Below are positions 16,969-24,583 of a stretch of DNA of 64,000 nucleotides, piece after piece. Position numbers and translations under genes: made by a program. The stretch comes from Stagnihabitans tardus (lineage in GTDB: Bacteria > Pseudomonadota > Alphaproteobacteria > Rhodobacterales > Rhodobacteraceae): positions 1 to 64,000 of the forward strand of contig NZ_JAABNR010000015.1 in assembly GCF_009925085.1 (NCBI RefSeq), in the 5' to 3' direction. How positions within the stretch are numbered: position 1 is the first letter of the stretch; each line of letters starts with the position of its first letter. The notes beneath the pieces are model-generated. The model was not told the DNA's origin. It saw only the letters and a program-made list of their open reading frames with translations, and ran no database searches.

Positions 16969-17883
16969 ATGACCCAGATCTTCCACGACGCCCCCGCCGA
17001 CCGCAACTTCCGGGCCAAATGGTTCACCGGCCGCCTGGTGATCTACGGCGCGCTCATCCTTTGGGCCTTCATCTGCCTCTTCCCGATCTATTGGACGCTC
17101 TCGACCTCGTTCAAGGCGGCGGCGGATGTGATGAAGGGCTCGATGATCCCATGGGTCGATTTCGCGCCGAAATGGCTGGGGTGGAAGTCGCTTGGCCTCT
17201 CGCCCGAGACCCTGATGCAGGACAGCACGGTCCGCGACGAGTTCCTGCGGCGGTTCTGGAATTCGACCATCATCGCGGGGACCTCTTCGGTGCTGGCGAC
17301 CGCGCTGGGGTCGATGGCGGCCTATGGGCTGAGCCGTTTCAGCTATAAATTCCTGTGGATGAAGAACCAGGACATCTCCTTCTTCTTCCTCAGCCAGCTG
17401 ATCCTGCCGCCCGTGGTGCTCGCCCTGCCCTTCCTGGTGCTTTACAAGGAGCTGGACCTTCTGGACAACCACGTGGGCCTGATCGCGATCTACACGCTTT
17501 CGGTCCTGCCCATCGTCATCTGGATCATGAAGGACCAGTTCGAATCGATCCCGACCGAGCTGGAAGAGGCCGCCATGGTCGATGGCCTGTCGATCTGGGG
17601 CGCCTTTCTGACCATCATCCTTCCGATTGCGCTGCCCGGCATGGTGGCGGCGCTGATCCTCTCGCTGGTCCTGACCTGGAACGAGTATTTCTTTGCAGCA
17701 CTCCTGACCTCGACCCATGCAAATACCCTGCCCGTCATGGTGGCGAGCCAGACCGGGTCGCAGGGCATCTCCTGGTGGTCGATGGCGGCCCTGAGCTTTG
17801 CCGCGATCCTGCCCCTGATCATCATCGGCGTGGCGCTGGAGCGCTTCATCATCAAGGGCATGGCGGCGGGGGCGGTGAAGTAA
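16969..17883 (+). CDS. Sugar ABC transporter permease (MalG/UgpE type)
   Basis: A 304-residue second permease subunit with about six membrane helices. The first is around residues 25-45 (GRLVIYGALILWAFICLF). The EAA loop EEAAMVDGLSIWGAFLTIILP lies near residue 200, and a late loop LTWNEYFFAALLTS follows. It pairs with the preceding permease to form the channel. The TAA stop shares bases with the ATG of the mutarotase (TAATG), so transport and sugar ring conversion are made from one message. Confidence 0.92.
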   Translation: MTQIFHDAPADRNFRAKWFTGRLVIYGALILWAFICLFPIYWTLSTSFKAAADVMKGSMIPWVDFAPKWLGWKSLGLSPETLMQDSTVRDEFLRRFWNSTIIAGTSSVLATALGSMAAYGLSRFSYKFLWMKNQDISFFFLSQLILPPVVLALPFLVLYKELDLLDNHVGLIAIYTLSVLPIVIWIMKDQFESIPTELEEAAMVDGLSIWGAFLTIILPIALPGMVAALILSLVLTWNEYFFAALLTSTHANTLPVMVASQTGSQGISWWSMAALSFAAILPLIIIGVALERFIIKGMAAGAVK

Positions 17884-18335
17884 TGCTGAAGGGCATCGAC
17901 CGCAGGCTTTCGGCCGAGATCCTGCATGTGCTGATGCAGATGGGCCATGGCGACGACCTGCTTTTGTGCGACATCAACCACCCCGCCGTGACGATTGCCG
18001 CCCAGACGACCCATGGGCGGCTCATCGACATGGGCGGCTGCGACCTGTTGCAAGCCGCCGAGGCCGTGCTTTCGCTGATGCCCTTGGACAGCTTCGTCCC
18101 CGCCCCCGTGGCGCGCATGCAGGTCGTGGACGCCCCCGAGCGCACCCTGCCGCTCTTCGACGAGTTCCAGGCGCTTTGCACCCGCATGGAGGGCCGCGCC
18201 ATCGCGCTGGAGCCCCTGGAGCGCTTCGCCTTCTACAGCCGCGCGAAGGGCGCCTTCGCGGTGATCCGCACCTCGGACCCCGGGCCCTATGGCTGCTTCA
18301 TCCTGAAGAAGGGCGTCATCGACCTGCCCCGATAA
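17883..18335 (+). CDS. RbsD/FucU-family sugar mutarotase, second copy
   Basis: A 150-residue paralogue of the protein at 11634-12104, sharing the MGHGD N-terminal block, the PLDSFVP segment, LERFAFYSRAKGA and the C-terminal YGCF(I/F)..KGVI. It overlaps the permease stop by TAATG. Having one mutarotase in each arm of a single uptake locus is unusual. The two may act on different ring interconversions of the same sugar or on two component sugars. It could equally be a recent duplication, since the two remain easily alignable. Confidence 0.85.
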   Translation: MLKGIDRRLSAEILHVLMQMGHGDDLLLCDINHPAVTIAAQTTHGRLIDMGGCDLLQAAEAVLSLMPLDSFVPAPVARMQVVDAPERTLPLFDEFQALCTRMEGRAIALEPLERFAFYSRAKGAFAVIRTSDPGPYGCFILKKGVIDLPR

Positions 18336-18395
18336 GCGGTGGGTTTCACCCACCCTACGCCGGGCGCCTGCCGTAGGGTGGGTGAAACCCACCGC
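18336..18395. terminator. Perfect 24-bp inverted repeat, bidirectional terminator
   Basis: Arms at 18336-18359 and 18372-18395 are exact inverted copies around a 12-base loop; the core is GGTGGGTTTCACCCACC followed by CTACG. It lies between convergent genes (mutarotase and Lrp), beginning directly at the TAA of one and touching the TAG of the other. It belongs to the same palindrome family as 15738-15827. Confidence 0.75.
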
Positions 18396-18853
18396 TACCC
18401 GATAGGCCCCGGCCGCGCCTCTTCCGAGAGAAGCACATTGGCTTCGACATTGCCCACCCCGGGCAGGGTCATGATCCGCCGCCGCAACACGCGTTCGAAA
18501 TCCGGGATATCCCGCGCCACGACCCTCAAGCGATAGTCGAAAAGCCCCAGCACATGCTGCACGACCTGGACCTCGGGGATGGCCATGACCGCGCGCTCGA
18601 AATCCTCGAAACTGCCGCGCCCCTTGGCCGCGAGCTTCACCCCAAGGAAGACCGTGACACCGAAGCCAAGTGCAGCCCGGTCGGTCTCGACCGCAAGCCC
18701 CCGCAGGACCCCGGCTTCCGTGAGCCGCTTCACCCGGCGCCAGGCCGCGGGCTGGCTGAGCCCCAGCCGCCGCCCCAATTCCCCCGCCGAGAGGTCGCCC
18801 TCCCGGCTCAGCGCCCGCAGAAGCGCGCGGTCCGTGTCATCCAGGTCGATCAC
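18395..18853 (-). CDS. Lrp/AsnC-family transcriptional regulator, downstream copy
   Basis: A 152-residue regulator. An N-terminal helix-turn-helix of about 60 residues (LDDTDRALLRAL, LGRRLGLSQPAAWRRVKRL) is followed by a RAM ligand-binding domain with PEVQVVQHVLGLFDYRLRV. The GTG start at 18853 is chosen because it overlaps the stop of the upstream copy (GTGA) and homology begins at IDLDDTD; a longer frame upstream lies inside the other gene. It sits two genes from ilvC and may sense branched-chain or other amino acids as an octamer, possibly together with its neighbour. Confidence 0.85.
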   Translation of the reverse strand: MIDLDDTDRALLRALSREGDLSAGELGRRLGLSQPAAWRRVKRLTEAGVLRGLAVETDRAALGFGVTVFLGVKLAAKGRGSFEDFERAVMAIPEVQVVQHVLGLFDYRLRVVARDIPDFERVLRRRIMTLPGVGNVEANVLLSEEARPGPIG

Positions 18854-19305
18854 AGCGGCAAGCCCTCCGATTCCTTGATGGTCGAGATCAGCATCAAGGC
18901 CTCGACCTCGGCGATATGCGGCAGCGCGAGGATCTTCTCGCGGTAGACCTCTTGCCAATGCCCCATATCGCGCGCCACCGCGTTCAGACGCACATCGACG
19001 CGGCCCAGAAAGGTCTGGATCGCCACGACCTCGGGCACATCCCGCGCCGCCGCGATGAACTCGTCAAAGGCGCGGGGATTGGTCTTGTCCAGCGTGAAGC
19101 GCAAAGAGACCTCGACCGCGAAGCCCAGGGCCTTCCAGTCGATGCGGGCGCGCACCGCCTTGACCACGCCCGCCTGGCGGAGCCGCTCCATCCGGCGCCC
19201 CAGGGTCGCCTGGGTCACCCCGGCCCTCTCGGCCAGGACCGCGCGGGCCGCGTCGGGCTCTCCCAGCCAGTGGCGCAGGATGCGACGGTCGGTCTCGTCC
19301 AGCAT
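18850..19305 (-). CDS. Lrp/AsnC-family transcriptional regulator, upstream copy
   Basis: A 151-residue protein with the same architecture: a DETDRRILRHWL start, a recognition helix VTQATLGRRMERLRQAG, then the RAM domain with VPEVVAIQTFLGRVDVRL. It is divergently placed from ilvC across 123 bases, the usual spot for a local regulator. Its stop overlaps the GTG start of a second Lrp gene, so the two are made together and could form mixed oligomers. The intact helix-turn-helix argues against a siroheme-decarboxylase role, which also uses AsnC-like pairs. Confidence 0.87.
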   Translation of the reverse strand: MLDETDRRILRHWLGEPDAARAVLAERAGVTQATLGRRMERLRQAGVVKAVRARIDWKALGFAVEVSLRFTLDKTNPRAFDEFIAAARDVPEVVAIQTFLGRVDVRLNAVARDMGHWQEVYREKILALPHIAEVEALMLISTIKESEGLPL

Positions 19306-20451
<1,146 letters not shown>

Positions 20452-20487
20452 ACGCGGTGCGCTGAAGCGCAGCCTACGAAAGACCAT

Positions 20488-20512
20488 GGGCCGGGGGGAA
20501 ACCTCCGGCCCT
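20488..20512 (+). terminator. Hairpin after ilvC
   Basis: GGGCCGG...CCGGCCC stem with a small AAA-containing loop, followed by TTGGCTT. A degenerate GTAGGGTG-type unit lies just before it, at about 20455-20478. The stem closely resembles the one after the MFS gene at 60485. Confidence 0.6.
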
Positions 20513-20572
20513 TGGCTTGATTGGCAGGCAAGAGGATGTCAGGCTCAGCGAGAAATCCGCGGGACCTCGACC

Positions 20573-21107
20573 ATGCCAAAACCAATTTCCGAGATGACCG
20601 CGGCCCAGATCGCCACCGAGCTGGCCAATTTCGACAAGTACCGGATATCGAAAGATCCAGGCCGTCTCGCGGCTTTCCTCAAGAGCAAGGACCGCTTCGA
20701 GGCACTGTGCCGAGCACGTGACCAGATCACGGGGTTCGATTGCAAGGTGTCGCTGCAGGTGATCGCAAGCGCCGCAGCAAGCAAGCGCTTCGTTTGCTAC
20801 AAGGACATTTCCGACGCCAATGGAATCGACTGGAACCGGGCGCGGCGGATCATCCCCGACCATCTGTGGGACCTCGTCCGCGACAGTCATTCACAGTGGG
20901 GCTTCTTGGTTACGGCGGTGATCGTGAACAAGGAGCACTTCGGGGATGGGATGATGGAACCCGAGACTCTGAGGGGCTTCATCCGTGCAGCGGAAGGACT
21001 TCACATCCCGATCGGGGATCCAACTGCCTTCCTGCGCGCCCAGCAAGCCCAGGTCTTTGCGCATTTCGCCCCTGAATTGATCTGGCAGGCAAAGCACGAT
21101 GCCCCCC
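20573..21107 (+). pseudogene. Unrecognised gene that has lost its stop codon
   Basis: From ATG at 20573 the frame gives about 178 plausible residues (MPKPISEMTAAQIATEL... to about ...FAPELIWQAKHD). Composition and codon use are less GC-biased than in neighbouring genes. I do not recognise a family; ISDANGIDWNRARRIIPDHLW suggests a helical DNA-related fold, but this is weak. After a run of seven C at 21102-21108 the frame enters a repeat box (CAGTCGGCAGGGC), passes through a strong terminator hairpin at 21184-21228 and continues antisense to the next gene. The first in-frame stop is at 23080. The other two frames also lack a nearby stop. It is most simply a gene truncated by insertion of repeat DNA. 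Confidence 0.55.
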
Positions 21108-21160
21108 CAGTCGGCAGGGCGACGCCCGGCGCAGCTCCGGGCCCCTACAGTCGGCAGGGC
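21108..21160. repeat. Paired CAGTCGGCAGGGC boxes, first site
   Basis: Identical 13-mers at 21108-21120 and 21148-21160, 40 bases start to start. The same pair, 41 bases apart with one change in the second box, occurs at 50268-50321. Both sites also share CCCCCGCCAA about 20 bases or less downstream. Confidence 0.7.
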
Positions 21161-21183
21161 CCGCCCGCGCAGCGGGCGCCCCC

Positions 21184-21228
21184 GCCAAGAGAAAGGCCCG
21201 GAGCATTGCTCCGGGCCTTTCTCTTGGC
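21184..21228. terminator. Strong bidirectional hairpin
   Basis: Perfect 22-bp arms at 21184-21205 and 21207-21228, core AAAGGCCCGGAGCA with its complement. The A-rich 5' side and CCTTTCTCTT 3' side make it a rho-independent terminator in both directions. It sits just beyond the minus-strand protease-like gene (ends 21242) and inside the open frame of the broken gene. Confidence 0.85.
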
Positions 21229-21241
21229 ATCACGACCAACC

Positions 21242-22993
21242 TCACTCCCAGCAGGAGACCAGGACCGTCATCCCCCGCGCCGCCGCGTTCAGGGCATCGG
21301 GCGTGGCCTTGCCCGTCGCGGTGGCGGGCGTCAGGATCAAGGCCCCGCCCGCCGGATCGGCCAGGACCTGCGACAGGGTGGCCGATGTGGCGACAAAGCC
21401 CACGTCTCCGGGCAGCTCCTTGCCCGCAGGGGCCGGGATCAGCATGCCGAGGACGGCGCCGCTCGCATCCAGAACCGGGCCACCGAGGTCGCCCGCCATG
21501 GCGCCGATGTTCAGCCGCGCGACACCTTGCTCGCCGTTCAGACCCTGGGCCTCTTCCAGCGTGCCGCGGGTCAGGACCGGGGCAGACAGACGCTCGCCCC
21601 AGGAATAGCCGGCCAGCGTCACCGGCGTGCCCGGCACCGGGGCGGCGGGGGCAAAGCTCGCAAAGGCGCGGGGGGCGACCGGGGTCTTCGGCGTCAGAAG
21701 CGCGAGGTCGCCCAGGGCCTTGACCGTCACCTCGGTGCGGTGATCCAGCGTCACCTTGCCGCAAGAGGCCACCGCCGAGGCCAGGGTCACGGCCGCCCCC
21801 TTGGGGTCGACGAAGAAGCCCGTGGCCGAGGCCTTGGGCTGCTTGGCGGCGATCCCCGCGATCAGCCCGCGCTTGACGGCCTCGTCCAAGGGCACCAGGC
21901 CCGGATCCATCGACTTCTCGCCGGTCGAGCGGAAGGAGCTTTGCACCAGGGGCAGGACGCGCTGCATCTGGGCCGAAAGCGCCGCGTCCCAGGTCAGGAC
22001 AAAGCCCTTGACGTTGCCGCCCGCGATCATCGCATAGGCCAGGCTTTCGATCCGGTCATTGCGCCCGGTGATGGTGAAGCTGTCCTCGCCGAGCGCACGC
22101 TCGCCCTCGGTGGGCATCGTGTCGAGGCTTTGGAGGATGTCGTAAAGCCCGGCCAGCGTCGCCTTGGTCCCGGGCTCCGAGATCAGCATGGCCGAGACCT
22201 GGGCGCCGTCTTTGCCCTTGTAGCGGACGAAGGGCGGGGAATAGCCGTCGAACTCCAGCATGGCCATGGGCAGGGTCAGCTCGATCCCGGCCTCGGGCTC
22301 GGTGACCATGGCGAAGCCGAAGAGGCCCTCTTCGGACTTGTAGCCCTCGACCAATTGGCCGCGCTGCGCGGTGGTCAGGATGCCGGTGGGCTCGAGCCCC
22401 TGGGCCTCTTGCCAGGCGGCCATCGACTTGCGCGAGCCCGAGCCGATGCGGCCATCGACCTTGCCCTCGTAGAAGCCGAACCATTTCAGCGCCATCTGCA
22501 GCTCTTGCCGCTGGGCATCGGTCAGGGCGGCCTCGGAGGCCTTGGCCTCGGCGGGGGTCTCATCGGGAAGGGTGGGCTCTGCCGACTGGTCCGCCGCCAC
22601 CGGGGCCTCGACCGCAGGCTCCGCCGACTGTTCGGGCAGCGCTGCGGCGGGGTCCTGCCCCTCGGCGGGCCAGAAGGCGGGACCGAAGCTTGCGCCATCG
22701 GTGATGTAGCTGTCGGGCGGGATCGCCCCCGAGGCGGTCAGGCTTTGCAGAAGCTCCACCGCGCGGTCCGACCCCATGGGCCCGATCGCGATGCCATACC
22801 AGCCGCTGTCGAGCTGGTATCCCTGCACCTCGGGCAAGGCCGCCGCATAGGCCCCGGCGCGTTCCTGCGCCTTGGCCAGGTTGGGCTGGGCCTCGACCTG
22901 CAACCAGACCTGGTCCTGGGCCTGGGCCGCCCCGCCCCCCATGAAAACTGCCGCCAAAAGGGCCATTACCCGCGTGAAGCTGAAAATCCGCAT
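21242..22993 (-). CDS. Secreted SPOR/peptidoglycan-binding protein with inactive trypsin-like domain
   Basis: A 583-residue exported protein: signal peptide at residues 1 to about 25, a SPOR-like region about 27-100, an Ala/Pro/Glu-rich linker, a peptidoglycan-binding type 1 domain about 157-215, a middle region, then a trypsin/DegP-like domain about 385-545. In that domain GDLALL (428-433) keeps the catalytic Asp. The serine motif reads GDLGGP (501-506), with Leu in place of Ser, and the His site reads VTLASAVAS with no His. It should therefore be proteolytically dead and act as a periplasmic cell-wall binding or scaffold protein. It is divergent from glyQ. Confidence 0.8.
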   Translation of the reverse strand: MRIFSFTRVMALLAAVFMGGGAAQAQDQVWLQVEAQPNLAKAQERAGAYAAALPEVQGYQLDSGWYGIAIGPMGSDRAVELLQSLTASGAIPPDSYITDGASFGPAFWPAEGQDPAAALPEQSAEPAVEAPVAADQSAEPTLPDETPAEAKASEAALTDAQRQELQMALKWFGFYEGKVDGRIGSGSRKSMAAWQEAQGLEPTGILTTAQRGQLVEGYKSEEGLFGFAMVTEPEAGIELTLPMAMLEFDGYSPPFVRYKGKDGAQVSAMLISEPGTKATLAGLYDILQSLDTMPTEGERALGEDSFTITGRNDRIESLAYAMIAGGNVKGFVLTWDAALSAQMQRVLPLVQSSFRSTGEKSMDPGLVPLDEAVKRGLIAGIAAKQPKASATGFFVDPKGAAVTLASAVASCGKVTLDHRTEVTVKALGDLALLTPKTPVAPRAFASFAPAAPVPGTPVTLAGYSWGERLSAPVLTRGTLEEAQGLNGEQGVARLNIGAMAGDLGGPVLDASGAVLGMLIPAPAGKELPGDVGFVATSATLSQVLADPAGGALILTPATATGKATPDALNAAARGMTVLVSCWE

Positions 22994-23116
22994 CGTCTCT
23001 TCTGTTCCAAGGCCAGAGCCATTGCGGCCCCCCGTCGGGTTGCGACACTAGAAACAATCCTGCGCAAGGTCACCCCCTGAAATGCCGATATCCCTTCAAA
23101 TCAAGGGCGCGTGACA

Positions 23117-23145
23117 TTGACCACGCGACGGGGCTTGCCTATGGA
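23117..23145 (+). promoter_or_regulatory. Predicted sigma-70 promoter of glyQ
   Basis: TTGACC at 23117-23122, a 17-base spacer, and TATGGA at 23140-23145, about 30 bases before the glyQ start. This is one of the few near-consensus pairs in the window. Confidence 0.55.
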
Positions 23146-23174
23146 GAAGCGGCATTCGCGAAGAGGGCCCATCC

Positions 23175-24101
23175 ATGACCGCAACCTTGACCCCGCCGAA
23201 AAGCTTCCAGGAGATCATCCTGCGGCTGATGACCTATTGGGCAGGCCAGGGCTGCGCCGTGCTGCAACCCTATGACATGGAGGTCGGCGCGGGCACGTTC
23301 CATCCGGCGACCACGCTGCGGAGCCTTGGCACCAAGCCCTGGGCGGCGGCCTATGTGCAGCCCTCGCGCCGCCCGACCGATGGGCGCTATGGCGAGAACC
23401 CCAACCGGCTTCAGCACTATTACCAGTACCAGGTCATCATCAAACCCTCGCCGCCGGACCTGCAAGAGCTCTATCTGGGCTCCTTGGCCGCCATCGGGCT
23501 GGACCCTTCCGTCCATGACATCCGCTTCGTCGAGGACGACTGGGAGAGCCCGACGCTCGGCGCCTGGGGCCTGGGCTGGGAAGTCTGGTGCGACGGGATG
23601 GAAGTCTCGCAGTTCACCTATTTCCAGCAGGTCGGCGGCCATGACTGCAAACCCGTGTCGGGCGAGCTGACCTATGGGCTTGAACGCCTGGCCATGTATG
23701 TGCTGGGCATCGACCATGTCATGACCATGCCCTTCAACGATCCGCAGTCGCCGATCCCGCTGACCTATGGCGATATCTTCCGCCAGACCGAGGAAGAATA
23801 CTCGCGCCACAATTTCGACGGCGCCGATACGGCCATGCTGTTCCAGCATTTCGAGAACGCGGAAAAGGAATGCGCCCGGCTGCTGGATCAGCCCGAGATC
23901 GACCCGAAGACCGGCAAGCGCATCATCATGGCGCATCCGGCCTACGACCAGACGATCAAGGCCAGCCACCTCTTCAACCTGCTGGACGCGCGCGGCGTCA
24001 TCTCGGTGACCGAGCGCCAGGCCTATATCGGCCGCGTCCGCGCCTTGGCCAAGAAATGCGCCGATGCCTTCCGGCTCACCGAAGCGGGAGCAGATGCGTG
24101 A
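23175..24101 (+). CDS. glyQ: Glycyl-tRNA synthetase alpha subunit
   Basis: A 308-residue catalytic subunit of the bacterial alpha2-beta2 glycyl-tRNA synthetase, which activates glycine with ATP. It shows the class II core typical of Gly[18 protein letters not shown], the [18 protein letters not shown] segment, [19 protein letters not shown], and [11 protein letters not shown] as motif 3. Length is normal. Its TGA overlaps a GTG start of the next gene, tying it to the beta subunit two genes on. A good promoter lies upstream. Confidence 0.97.
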   Translation: MTATLTPPKSFQEIILRLMTYWAGQGCAVLQPYDMEVGAGTFHPATTLRSLGTKPWAAAYVQPSRRPTDGRYGENPNRLQHYYQYQVIIKPSPPDLQELYLGSLAAIGLDPSVHDIRFVEDDWESPTLGAWGLGWEVWCDGMEVSQFTYFQQVGGHDCKPVSGELTYGLERLAMYVLGIDHVMTMPFNDPQSPIPLTYGDIFRQTEEEYSRHNFDGADTAMLFQHFENAEKECARLLDQPEIDPKTGKRIIMAHPAYDQTIKASHLFNLLDARGVISVTERQAYIGRVRALAKKCADAFRLTEAGADA

Positions 24102-24583
24102 ATGGCAAGCTCGTCGTGGGGTCCATCGTGCTGACTGCCCTCGCCGCAGGGGCGGTCGTCTATTACATGCAGGAATACGGCCCCTATGCCGCCGTCAGCT
24201 TCACGCCAGGCGCCGAAATCGTCCTGACCGCGCTTTCCGGCACGCCCGAACCCATTCCGGTGCGCGACATCCAGGGCATCGACGGCAATTCCTCGCCCTT
24301 GAAGTTCCGCGCCTGTTTCGTGACCGAGCAGAGCCTGGCCACCCTGACCGAGACCTACAGGGTCTACGAGGCACCCACCCCCCTGAACGCGCCCGGCTGG
24401 TTCGACTGTTTCGACGCCGACCGCATCGGCGAGGCCCTGGACTCCGGCGAGGCCGTGGCCTTCCTGTCCCAGGCCAATGTCGTGCCCAACAGCAACGATG
24501 TCGAAATCGACCGCGTCGTGGCGGTCTTCCCCGATGGCCGGGCCTTTGCCTGGAACCAGCTTGCCCCCGGAACGGAGAAATAA
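24098..24583 (+). CDS. Small membrane-anchored protein between glyQ and glyS (DUF6446-like)
   Basis: A 161-residue protein starting with GTG at 24098, overlapping the glyQ stop (GTGA). The first 22 residues form one hydrophobic segment ([19 protein letters not shown]), a membrane anchor with the rest probably periplasmic. Two cysteines (FRACFV and WFDCFD) could form a disulfide there. I recall such a gene between glyQ and glyS in related bacteria (possibly DUF6446), but no function is known to me. It ends one base before glyS, so it is translated with both synthetase subunits. Confidence 0.75.
   Translation: MNGKLVVGSIVLTALAAGAVVYYMQEYGPYAAVSFTPGAEIVLTALSGTPEPIPVRDIQGIDGNSSPLKFRACFVTEQSLATLTETYRVYEAPTPLNAPGWFDCFDADRIGEALDSGEAVAFLSQANVVPNSNDVEIDRVVAVFPDGRAFAWNQLAPGTEK

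Noticed and set aside
18395-19305. The Lrp/AsnC pair considered as siroheme decarboxylase subunits
   Set aside because: Both proteins have a full helix-turn-helix, there are no heme-synthesis neighbours, and they lie opposite ilvC.
20486-23080. A single 864-codon plus-strand frame
   Set aside because: Only the first ~180 codons from 20573 look coding. The rest is the antisense of the pseudoprotease gene and crosses a strong terminator.
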